From Streptomyces sp. sk2.1 (GTDB taxonomy: Bacteria; Actinomycetota; Actinomycetes; Streptomycetales; Streptomycetaceae), in the NCBI RefSeq assembly GCF_008120935.1, contig NZ_RDBO01000077.1, forward strand, positions 523,855-582,388: 58,534 nucleotides of DNA, read 5' to 3'. Below are positions 33,103 through 41,762 of this stretch, in pieces (position 1 is the first letter of the stretch; every line of letters starts with the position of its first letter). The notes under the pieces were generated by a model. It did no database searches. It worked only from the letters and a program-made list of their open reading frames with translations, and had not been told where the DNA came from. Made by a program: the position numbers and the translations under genes.

Positions 33103-34494
33103 ATGAGGGTGTCCTCCCCGGTCGGCCGCTGGTCGGCGGCCACACTGGCCTCGCTGCTGGGCGCGCAGATCTTCCACGTCGTGCTGGCCTGGTCAGTGCT
33201 GCGGGTGTCCGGCCCGATGTCCGCCGCGGTGGTGCTGGCCCTGGGAACGCTGCCGCGCATCGCGATGATGACCGGCCTGACCGCCGGTTTGGCGGCCCGC
33301 TTCGCCCCGCTGCGGCTGGCCCCGGGCGGTGAACTCGTCCGGGCCGTACTGGCCCTGGGAGCCGCCGCGGTGCTGGCCGCCGGCACCCTGGACTTCACGG
33401 CGCTGCTCGTGGCGAGCGTGGCCTTCGGCCTCGTCGAGGCCGTCACCGAACCGGGGACCGGCGGCCTGCCCGCCCTCGTGGCGGGCCCCGCCGACCAGCA
33501 GCGGATGCAGACGCTGCGGACCACGCTGTTCCGCGCGACCGTCGTCCTCGGCGGGCCCCTCGCGGGCCTGAGCGCGCTCCTCGGACTGTCCACCGCACTG
33601 ATCGTCAACGCCGCGGTGTTCGTGGTCTCCGCGGCCGTGTTCGCCCTGCTGCGACCGCTGCCCGCCGACCCCTCCGCACCGGCCGGCGCCATGCCGGGCC
33701 CCGGCGGCATGCCCGGCATGGCCGGCCCGCCCGGACCGGACTCCCCGAAGCTCGGCGAGGCCCTCGCCCTGCCCGGCGTGCGGGCGGCGCTGATCTGCAC
33801 GGTCCTCATCGAACTGGGCTGCCCCGGCGCCTTCAACGTCGGCACCCTGCTGCTGGCCGACCACCGCGACTGGGGCGTGACCGGGTTCGGCGTGCTCGTC
33901 GGGGCCGTCGGCCTCGGCACGGTGGTCGCCGCGCTCGCCCCGTCGTTCGCCCGGCGGCTGCGGGGCAGCGGCATGGGCCTGATCCTGGCCTGCCTGCTCA
34001 CCGCCGCGGCCATGGCCGGCGTGTCCCGGGCACCGAACCTGCCGGTCGCGGCCGTGCTCACCGCCGTGATGGCGCTGACCGCGGCGGCCGCCTCGGCGGC
34101 CACCCTGGGCGTCCTGTTCAGCGGCCCCCGGCCGGAGGCCATGGGCATGGTGATGGGCACCGTGATGGCGGCCGGCGCGCTCGCCGCACCGCTGTCCTAC
34201 CTGGCCGTCGGCGCCGTCGCCCGCGGCTGGGGCCCGGCCCCGGCCCTCCTCGGCTGCGCCGGCGCGCTGACGGCCGCCGCCCTGGTCGGCCTGGCCGACC
34301 GCTCCCTGCGCACCGCCACCGCGCCGGAGATGCCCGCCGGCCCCCCGGCGGGGCCGCCGCCGGCCGGCCCGGAGAACCCGGACGGAGCCGCCCCGGCGGA
34401 CCCGGCCGCCGCGACCGCCCCGACGGGCGAGGCCCCCGCGGCCGACCCGTCCCTTCCCGACGACACGGGCCACCTGTCCGCGAAAGGAGCGTGA
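33103..34494 (+). CDS. MFS-type transporter with Pro/Gly/Met-rich central loop
   Basis: 463 residues with about 12 hydrophobic segments in two halves; a major-facilitator exporter of the enterobactin-exporter/tetracycline type by general pattern. The central cytoplasmic loop (~residues 188-213) contains MPGPGGMPGMAGPPGP, very like the low-complexity insertion in the Asn-type A-T-C* protein. The last ~55 residues are a hydrophilic Pro/Ala-rich tail. The ATG lies 7 bases after the permease stop. Likely a second export route for the peptide or a precursor. The substrate cannot be read from sequence. Confidence 0.87.
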   Translation: MRVSSPVGRWSAATLASLLGAQIFHVVLAWSVLRVSGPMSAAVVLALGTLPRIAMMTGLTAGLAARFAPLRLAPGGELVRAVLALGAAAVLAAGTLDFTALLVASVAFGLVEAVTEPGTGGLPALVAGPADQQRMQTLRTTLFRATVVLGGPLAGLSALLGLSTALIVNAAVFVVSAAVFALLRPLPADPSAPAGAMPGPGGMPGMAGPPGPDSPKLGEALALPGVRAALICTVLIELGCPGAFNVGTLLLADHRDWGVTGFGVLVGAVGLGTVVAALAPSFARRLRGSGMGLILACLLTAAAMAGVSRAPNLPVAAVLTAVMALTAAAASAATLGVLFSGPRPEAMGMVMGTVMAAGALAAPLSYLAVGAVARGWGPAPALLGCAGALTAAALVGLADRSLRTATAPEMPAGPPAGPPPAGPENPDGAAPADPAAATAPTGEAPAADPSLPDDTGHLSAKGA

Positions 34495-34501
34495 CCCCGA
34501 C

Positions 34502-35821
34502 GTGTCCGAAACGAACCCCGCGACGAACCCCGGCCCGGCCCCCGAGCCGCCCGTCGCCGGCCGGCGCGCACCGCACCCCGACATGCCCACCGACATGCCC
34601 GACGAGCAGTCCCTCGTCTACGGGGAGGCCATGCTGGTCGACCCGCACGCCGTCTTCGCCCGGATGCGGGAGGAGAGCCCGCTGCACCAGGACGTGATCC
34701 AGGGCGGCGGCAAGGTGTACGTCCCCACCCGCTACGAGGACGTACGGGCGCTGCTCGCCGAACCCCGGCTGCTGCGCAGCTTCGCCGTCGAGGACCCGGA
34801 CGCGTTCCAGGGCCACATCGGCAACAGCGACCCGCCCCGGCACACCCGGCTGCGCAAGCTGACCGGCAAGGCCCTCACCCCCAAGCGGGTCGAGCGGCTG
34901 CGCCCCGCCGTGGAACGGCTGGCCGACGAACTGCTCGACGGCCTGGCGGGCCGCGAACAGGCCGACCTCGTACAGGAGTTCACCCACCCGCTCGCCGAGC
35001 TGGCCGGTGCCGAACTCCTGGGCATCGACCCCGAGGACGCAGAGGAGTTCCGCACCTACTGGGACGACATGGCGGCCTTCCCCGACAGCACCGGTTTCCC
35101 CGAGTTCCAGGCGGCGACCGAGAGCCTGGGGAAGCTGTTCGCGCGGATCGTCGAGGCGCGCCGCGCCACCCCGACGGACGACCTGGTCTCGGCACTGGTG
35201 CACGCCCGCGTCGGCGAGGACCGGCTCAGCGACGCCGAACTCGTGCAGACCGGCATCTTCCTGGTGATCGCGTCCAACAAGACCGTCTCCGCCATGCTGG
35301 GCAACGCGGTGCTCGCCCTGCTGGACCACCCCACCCAGCTGGAACTCCTGCGCTCCCGGCCCGACCTGCTGCGCGGCGCCATCGAGGAGTGCCTGCGCTA
35401 CGAGGCCCCGGTGTCCCTCACCAACCCGCTGCGCGCGGGCGAGGCGGTGTGCACCCGGGGACTGGACCTGGCCCCCGGCGACCTGGTGCAGCCCGCGCTC
35501 ACCGCGGCCAACCGCGACCCGCGCCGCTTCCCCGACCCCGAGCGCCTCGACATCACGCGCCCGGTCGGCGGCCACGTCTCCTTCGGGCACGGCATCCACA
35601 TGTGCCTGGGGGCCCAACTGTCCCGGATGACCGGCGAAGTGGCCCTCGGGCGCCTCGTGCGGCGCTTCCCGGAACTCCGGCTCGCCCACGGCGACCACGA
35701 CCGGGACGTCCGCTGGTCCCGGGAACACATCATGCGGCGGCTCACCTCGCTGCACGTCGGCCTGGGCGCGCCCGCGCCGGCCGGTGGCACCACTCCAACC
35801 GAGACCTCCGACGGGAGCTGA
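34502..35821 (+). CDS. Cytochrome P450 with atypical I-helix (second of three)
   Basis: 439 residues; GTG start 7 bases after the MFS stop, with AAAGGAG about 14 bases upstream. The heme loop is canonical (FGHGIHMCLG, Cys368) and the K-helix reads EECLR. The I-helix motif, normally AGxE/DT, reads A257-S-N-K260-T261: the acidic residue is Lys and the Gly is Ser. P450s that lack the acid-alcohol pair occur in peptide-tailoring families (glycopeptide Oxy enzymes, P450sky) and may use a different proton path or do coupling or desaturation. The N-terminus is a ~35-residue Pro-rich extension with DMPTDMPDE. It lies directly before the ABC ATPase. Which carrier-bound residue it acts on is unknown. 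Confidence 0.93.
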   Translation: MSETNPATNPGPAPEPPVAGRRAPHPDMPTDMPDEQSLVYGEAMLVDPHAVFARMREESPLHQDVIQGGGKVYVPTRYEDVRALLAEPRLLRSFAVEDPDAFQGHIGNSDPPRHTRLRKLTGKALTPKRVERLRPAVERLADELLDGLAGREQADLVQEFTHPLAELAGAELLGIDPEDAEEFRTYWDDMAAFPDSTGFPEFQAATESLGKLFARIVEARRATPTDDLVSALVHARVGEDRLSDAELVQTGIFLVIASNKTVSAMLGNAVLALLDHPTQLELLRSRPDLLRGAIEECLRYEAPVSLTNPLRAGEAVCTRGLDLAPGDLVQPALTAANRDPRRFPDPERLDITRPVGGHVSFGHGIHMCLGAQLSRMTGEVALGRLVRRFPELRLAHGDHDRDVRWSREHIMRRLTSLHVGLGAPAPAGGTTPTETSDGS

Positions 35822-35827
35822 AGCGAC

Positions 35828-36790
<963 letters not shown>

Positions 36791-36803
36791 GCGGGAGAAC
36801 GAC

Positions 36804-38039
36804 ATGGCACTGGACATCGAGAAGCAGAAGAAGGACGAGAGCGGGGCACGGTCCGCGGAGAGCCTGATCGACCAGGACTTCGTGCGCAACCCGCACGCCG
36901 CCTACGCGTGGATGCGGGAGGAGGGCCCGGTCAAGCTCCGGCAGCAGAGCGGCTCGGTGCTGTGGATGATCACCCGGTACGAGGACGCCCGCGCCGCGCT
37001 CGCCGACCCGAAGCTGCACAAGGACCCGCGCCGCTTCCCCAACCCCGCGGGCGGTACCGGGATGGGGCCCGAGGAGCCCGGCATGGAGCTCTTGTCGCGG
37101 CACATGCTCAACAGCGACCCGCCGGACCACACCCGGCTGCGGAAGCTGACGACCAAGGCGTTCACCGCCCGCCCGACGGAGATGTTCCGCCCCCGGATCG
37201 AACAGCTCGCCGCGGGCCTGCTGGACGGCTTCGCGCCGGGCCAGAAGATCGACGTCGTGGACGACTACGCGATGCCGCTGTCCACCCGGGTGATCTGCGA
37301 ACTCATCGGCATCCCGGCCGCGGACGGCGAGGTCTTCCGCGACTGGTACACCACGATGACCGGGGTGCACGCCCCCGAACAGGTCACCGAGGCCCGGCAG
37401 TCGCTGATCAGCTACCTGAGCGCGCTGATCGCCGACAAGCGGTCCCACCCCGCCGACGACCTCATCAGCAACCTGCTCCAGGCCCGCGACGCCGACGACC
37501 TGCTGACCGAGACAGAGGTCATGTCGATGGTGTTCCTGCTGCTGGGGGCGGGCCACGAGACCGCGATCAGCTTCATGGGCACCGCGATGCTCTCCCTGCT
37601 GTCCGAACCGGACCAGTTGGCGGCGCTGCAGAACGACCTGTCGCTGCTGCCCGGCGCCGTCGAGGAACTGCTGCGCTTCGAGAGCCCGATCAACATCGCG
37701 ACGTTCCGCTACGCGGCCGAACCCGTGGAGATCGGCGGGGTGACCATCCCGGCGGGCGACTCGGTCTTCGTCTCGATCGGCGCGCTCAACCGCGACCCCT
37801 CCCGGTTCGAGGAGCCCGACCGGCTGCAGATCACCCGCCCGGCCACCGGCCACCTGGCCTTCGGCCACGGCCTGCACCACTGCCTGGGCGCACCGCTCGC
37901 CCGGGTCGAGGGCGCGGTCGCCATCGGCCAGCTGATCACCAGGTTCCCGAAGCTGTCGCTCGCCGTCGACCGCGACGAGCTCCAGTGGCGGTTCAGCCTG
38001 ATGCTGCGGTGCCTGGAGTCCCTTCCGGTGGTGCTGTGA
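36804..38039 (+). CDS. Cytochrome P450 (third of three)
   Basis: 411 residues. Canonical I-helix AGHETA, K-helix EELLR, heme loop FGHGLHHCLG with Cys360. The start ATG follows GGGAG by about 8 bases. The N-terminal stretch is Lys/Glu/Asp-rich rather than Pro-rich as in the other two. The stop overlaps the editing-domain gene (GTGA). Likely a tailoring hydroxylase for the peptide or a carrier-bound residue. The three P450s are clearly different from one another, so they probably have three separate tasks. Confidence 0.94.
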   Translation: MALDIEKQKKDESGARSAESLIDQDFVRNPHAAYAWMREEGPVKLRQQSGSVLWMITRYEDARAALADPKLHKDPRRFPNPAGGTGMGPEEPGMELLSRHMLNSDPPDHTRLRKLTTKAFTARPTEMFRPRIEQLAAGLLDGFAPGQKIDVVDDYAMPLSTRVICELIGIPAADGEVFRDWYTTMTGVHAPEQVTEARQSLISYLSALIADKRSHPADDLISNLLQARDADDLLTETEVMSMVFLLLGAGHETAISFMGTAMLSLLSEPDQLAALQNDLSLLPGAVEELLRFESPINIATFRYAAEPVEIGGVTIPAGDSVFVSIGALNRDPSRFEEPDRLQITRPATGHLAFGHGLHHCLGAPLARVEGAVAIGQLITRFPKLSLAVDRDELQWRFSLMLRCLESLPVVL

Positions 38040-38572
38040 CCGGACGGTTCGGGGCGTCCGTCTCGCGGCGGCCGGCAACGTCGCCGGCCGCCGACGACAC
38101 GACGTACCACCGGCTGATGTCGATGCTCGCACGGTCCTCGGCCACCTACCGGATCATCGACCACGCACCCGAGGGCCGTACCGACCTGGCCAGTGAACTG
38201 CGCGGTCACCGGCTGGAGAAGGCCGCCAAGTGCATGGTGGTCAACGTGCGCAGAAAGCAGGACGGGGACCACCACGTCCTCGTCGTGGTCCCCGGCCACC
38301 GCCGGGTCGACCTGCGCAGCGTCAGGAAGCTGTTCGGTGGCAACGACGCCACCCTGGGCGACCGGGACGAGGCCGAACGCCTCACCGGCTGCCGCACCGG
38401 CTCCGTCATCCCGTTCTCCTTCGACGAGGCACTGCCGCTGGTGGTCGACGCCGGCCTCCTCGTCCACGACGAGATCTTCTTCAACGCCGCCCGGCTCGAC
38501 CGGTCGATCGCGCTGCGGACCGCGGACTACGTCTCGCTGGCCGACCCGCGCGTGGCCGACGTCGCCAAGTAG
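38036..38572 (+). CDS. YbaK/ProX-type aminoacyl-tRNA editing deacylase
   Basis: 178 residues from the overlapping GTG; an internal ATG at 38117 would give 151. It matches the YbaK/ProX fold: YRIIDHAPEG near the N-terminus, the conserved Lys in LEKAAKCMVVNV, VPGHRRVDLRSVRKLF, and CRTGSVIPFSFD. Known members hydrolyse mis-acylated tRNA in trans. Coupled to the P450 at the end of the NRPS operon, it may clear a non-protein amino acid made by the cluster from a host tRNA, or act as a deacylase in tailoring. Both are inference. It is the last gene before the convergent terminator. Confidence 0.88.
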   Translation: MTGRFGASVSRRPATSPAADDTTYHRLMSMLARSSATYRIIDHAPEGRTDLASELRGHRLEKAAKCMVVNVRRKQDGDHHVLVVVPGHRRVDLRSVRKLFGGNDATLGDRDEAERLTGCRTGSVIPFSFDEALPLVVDAGLLVHDEIFFNAARLDRSIALRTADYVSLADPRVADVAK

Positions 38573-38596
38573 CGGACGGCCCGTGAACGGCCCGCC

Positions 38597-38620
38597 GCCC
38601 CGGCCCTCACCGGCCGGGGC
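38597..38620. terminator. Hairpin between convergent operons
   Basis: Perfect 9-bp arms (gccccggcc / ggccggggc) with a 6-base loop, 24 bases after the editing-domain stop. It overlaps the stop codon of the response regulator on the other strand. There is no T tract, which is usual in high-GC actinomycetes. Probably serves both strands. Confidence 0.6.
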
Positions 38621-39266
38621 GCACCAGCCGGTGCTCGTAGGCGAAGATCACCAGCTGCACCCGGTCGCGCATGCCGAGCTTCGACAGCAGCCGGCCGACA
38701 TGCGTCTTCACCGTCCCCTCGGAGAGGAACAGCTCCTTGGCGACGGCCGCGTTGGAGGCGCCGCGGGCGATCAGCAGCAGCACCTCGCGCTCGCGCTCGG
38801 TGAGCGCCTCCAGCGGATCGGGGCCGGACGCCGGCGTCGGCAGGTCCGGAGCCACCTCGGCCAGCAGCCGCCGGGTGGTGGTCGGGGAGATCACCGCGTC
38901 GCCGCGGTGCACGGTGCGGATCGCGGACAGCAGGTCCTCGGCGGGCGCGTCCTTGACCAGGAAGCCGCTGGCCCCGGCCTGCAGCGCGGCGAAGGCGTGC
39001 TCGTCGACGTCGAACGTGGTCAGCACGATGACCTTCGGCGGGTCGGGCCTGCGCAGCAGCCGCCGGGTCGCCTCGACCCCGTCCATCCGGGGCATCCGCA
39101 CGTCCATCAGCACGACGTCGGCGGCGGTCGCCTCCAGCAGCTCCAGGGCCTGCGCGCCGTCCCCGGCCTCGCCGACGACCGTCATGTCGTCCTGTGCCTC
39201 GACGACCATGACGAACCCGGCCCGCACCATCGCCTGGTCGTCGACGAAGAAGACCCGGATCGTCAT
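38607..39266 (-). CDS. NarL/LuxR-family response regulator
   Basis: 219 residues. Receiver domain with DDQ near the N-terminus, phospho-acceptor in VVLMDVRMPRMDG and Lys in FLVKD; then a LuxR helix-turn-helix (LTEREREVLLLIARGASNAAVAKELFLSEGTVKTHV). The start overlaps the kinase stop (ATGA). It should receive phosphate from the kinase encoded just upstream. The adjacent NRPS operon is a plausible target, but no site can be shown here. Confidence 0.96.
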   Translation of the reverse strand: MTIRVFFVDDQAMVRAGFVMVVEAQDDMTVVGEAGDGAQALELLEATAADVVLMDVRMPRMDGVEATRRLLRRPDPPKVIVLTTFDVDEHAFAALQAGASGFLVKDAPAEDLLSAIRTVHRGDAVISPTTTRRLLAEVAPDLPTPASGPDPLEALTEREREVLLLIARGASNAAVAKELFLSEGTVKTHVGRLLSKLGMRDRVQLVIFAYEHRLVRPGR

Positions 39267-40456
39267 GCCGTCTCCCGCCCCTCCCCGGCCGGCGGGGTCC
39301 GGAAGGGCAGCCGGGCGCTCACCAGGAAACCTCCTCCCGGCGCCGCACCCGTGGTGACGGAGCCGCCGGCGACGGCCATCCGCTCCCGCATCCCGACCAG
39401 CCCGTGACCCGCCCCGTCGCTGGGGCCGGGACCGTTCCCGTTGTCGCGCACCTCGATCTCCACCCTGTCGTCCGACCACTGGAACCGTATCCCGCAACGG
39501 GCACCGGCACCCGCGTGTTTCAGGGTGTTGGTCAGGGCTTCCTGCACCAGCCGGTACGCGGCCAGTTCGGCGGCCGGGGTGAGCGGGCCGGGCGTGCCGG
39601 TCTCGGCGAAGTCGACGGACAGCCCCGACTCCCGTACCCGGTCCAGCAGTTCGGGCAGCCGGGAGAGGTCGGGCTGCGGGCCGAAACCGTCGCTGCCGTC
39701 GCCGCTGCGCAGCACGCCCAGCAGCCCGCGCATGTCCGTGAGCGCCTGGCGCCCCGCCTCCTCGACGGTGCGCAGCACCTCCGCGGCGCGCTCCGGCCGG
39801 GCCCGCGCCGCGTACCGGCCGCCCTGCGCCTGGCTGACGATGACGGAGAGGGAGTGCGCGACGAGGTCGTGCATCTCCCGGGCGATCCTGGCGCGTTCGT
39901 CCAGCGCGGCCCGGTGGGCCCGCTCCTCGCGCTCGGCCTCCGCCCGGGCCGTACGGTGCTCCAGCTCGCCGACGTACGCCAGTTGGATGCGGCGGAACAG
40001 GCCGAGGCTGAAGGCCACCAGCACGATTGCCAGCAGGAAACCGGCCAGGAACGCCGGCGGCAGCTGCGTCTGCGAGGACAGGGCGGTCCGCAGCGCGACC
40101 GCGCCCGCCCCCACCACACCCACCACCAGCGCCGCCTGCGGGGCCCGCCGGCCGCCGTGCGCGCAGTACGCGAACAGCGACAGGGGGAAGGCGAGCAGCG
40201 AGGGCAACAGCGGGAAACCGCCGGGCAGTACGGCGGCCTGCACCGCGCAGGCCACACTCGTCACCACGAAGGACCGGGTGGGCGCGGAACGCCGCCACGC
40301 CCCCGCCGCGTGGCCGACGACCACCGCGGGGGCGAGCAGCGGAGCCCACACCCCCGGCAGCGCCAGCCACAGCAGCAGCAGCGTCCAGCCGCCGACCGGA
40401 ACGGCGACGGCCAGGGTGAGCAGTACGTCCGACCGGGCGGGCCGGACCGGGGACAT
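39263..40456 (-). CDS. Sensor histidine kinase, HPK7 (NarX/DesK-like) family
   Basis: 397 residues. The N-terminal ~170 residues hold about five to six membrane spans with no large extracellular domain, so the signal is probably sensed in or at the membrane. The dimerisation/phospho-acceptor motif is EMHDLVAHSLSV, the N box is ALTNTLKHAG, and the G box includes GHGLVGMRERM. The start shares one base with the stop of the upstream membrane-protein gene (TGATG), and its own stop overlaps the regulator start, so three genes form one coupled operon. Confidence 0.95.
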   Translation of the reverse strand: MSPVRPARSDVLLTLAVAVPVGGWTLLLLWLALPGVWAPLLAPAVVVGHAAGAWRRSAPTRSFVVTSVACAVQAAVLPGGFPLLPSLLAFPLSLFAYCAHGGRRAPQAALVVGVVGAGAVALRTALSSQTQLPPAFLAGFLLAIVLVAFSLGLFRRIQLAYVGELEHRTARAEAEREERAHRAALDERARIAREMHDLVAHSLSVIVSQAQGGRYAARARPERAAEVLRTVEEAGRQALTDMRGLLGVLRSGDGSDGFGPQPDLSRLPELLDRVRESGLSVDFAETGTPGPLTPAAELAAYRLVQEALTNTLKHAGAGARCGIRFQWSDDRVEIEVRDNGNGPGPSDGAGHGLVGMRERMAVAGGSVTTGAAPGGGFLVSARLPFRTPPAGEGRETA

Positions 40457-41460
40457 CACTCGCCGCACAGCCGGCACACGGCCCGGGTGCGGCGCTGGTA
40501 CGTGCGGGTGGCACCGAGCAGCGCGAGCCCGAACAGGGCCCAGCCGCCGTACACCGCCAGGATCACCCAGGAGTTCGCGCTGCCGGAGTCGAAGGGCAGG
40601 TCCGGGCCGCCGAGCAGGTGGTTGACCGAGGCGAACACCGGGATCAGGCCCTGGAGCAGCAGGGCCGCCGACAGGCCCCAGCCGCAGGAGACCAGCAGCA
40701 TGCGGGGCACCCTGCGACGGGCCAGGAACGGCACCCAGAACGGGTAGACGCGCCCCCACGAACTCACCAGGGCCAGGGACAGCACTCCGCCCCCGACCAG
40801 CAGCATGGTCTCCATGACCGGGAATCCCTCGGTGTATTGGTCGGGACGGCCGATGCCGCCCCCCGCCCACCAGTAATACTTCACGCCCGGGTAGACGAAG
40901 GCCAGTCCGAACGCCGTGTACCCGAGCCAGTCCGCCGGCCGGTCCCGCTCGCCGGGGCGCAGCCCGCACAGGTCGCAGCCCTCCCCGGTGCGGCGCTGGA
41001 AGGCGAGGGTGGAACGGGCCAGCAGCAGCGTCGCGGCGAAGGCCACGGCCCGGGTGAGGAAGCCCGGCCAGTCCACGGTCGCGAAGTCCCCGGCGGGAAT
41101 CCCGGTGACCCAGAAGAACGAGCGGAACGCGTCGAAGATGATGCCGACGGCCGACCACAGCAGCAGCACGCAGGCGGTCCAGCCGACGAACAGCAGCACC
41201 GGCCGGGCACCCTTGCCGGGCCGCTGCGACGAGGCGGCGAGCGCCGCGACGACACCGGCCCCCGCACCCGCCCAGGCGGCCCACGACGGCACGATGCCCA
41301 GCGAGCTGATGTAGTCCGCCGCGCCCGGCAGATGGGGCTCCAGGGCCTTCGTTGCGAGCACCCCCGCGGTCGCCGCCAGCACCGGCCACAGCCGGGTGCG
41401 CCGGGGGGCGGCGGTGGGGGGAGCCGTCCTCTCGGTCAGTGGAATGACGCCCTCGGGCAT
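40456..41460 (-). CDS. Eight-span membrane protein with two CxLCG motifs, coupled to the two-component system
   Basis: 334 residues from the ATG preceded by GAGAGGAG (an upstream extension has no such site). I see eight hydrophobic segments arranged as two sets of four. Each set ends with the same cytoplasmic pattern: FQRRT..GCDLCG near the middle and YQRRT..VCRLCGE at the C-terminus. This suggests an internal duplication with paired Cys that could bind zinc or sense redox state. I do not recognise a named family. The one-base overlap with the kinase start suggests it acts with the kinase, for example as an accessory sensor. Confidence 0.85.
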   Translation of the reverse strand: MPEGVIPLTERTAPPTAAPRRTRLWPVLAATAGVLATKALEPHLPGAADYISSLGIVPSWAAWAGAGAGVVAALAASSQRPGKGARPVLLFVGWTACVLLLWSAVGIIFDAFRSFFWVTGIPAGDFATVDWPGFLTRAVAFAATLLLARSTLAFQRRTGEGCDLCGLRPGERDRPADWLGYTAFGLAFVYPGVKYYWWAGGGIGRPDQYTEGFPVMETMLLVGGGVLSLALVSSWGRVYPFWVPFLARRRVPRMLLVSCGWGLSAALLLQGLIPVFASVNHLLGGPDLPFDSGSANSWVILAVYGGWALFGLALLGATRTYQRRTRAVCRLCGE

Positions 41461-41762
41461 CTCGGACTCCTCTCCCAGCGGTGCTGCGACCGGACTCTGC
41501 GGCGCATGCGGTCGTGAACCACCCTGGCAGCAGTGCCCCGGCCACCGCGTCTGCCTCAGGTCTTGCGCGGATGTGACCTGCGGATGATTACCCGCCCCCG
41601 GGGGGTGCCCCGTACGGTCGTTGCCGGTACCGGCAATCCGTCCGGTCACCGGCTTCCCCCTGGCTAGCGTGCGGATGCCAACCGCACGCGGCCCACGGCG
41701 TCCCCGGAGAGCCTCTCGGAGCCGGAAGCGGCCACCGTCCATCAGCGTCAAGGAGCCGATGC
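41461..41762. promoter_or_regulatory. Divergent intergenic region with 16-bp perfect palindrome
   Basis: This 302-base gap lies between the membrane-protein/kinase operon (minus) and the methyltransferase operon (plus). It holds TTGCCGGTACCGGCAA at 41621-41636, a perfect palindrome well placed as a shared operator. AAGGAG at 41750-41755 is the ribosome binding site for the methyltransferase. I could not fix -35/-10 boxes. Confidence 0.5.

Noticed and set aside
40456..41751. Longer N-terminus for the CxLCG membrane protein
   Set aside because: The added ~97 residues have no membrane or domain pattern and no ribosome site; the ATG at 41460 has GAGAGGAG.
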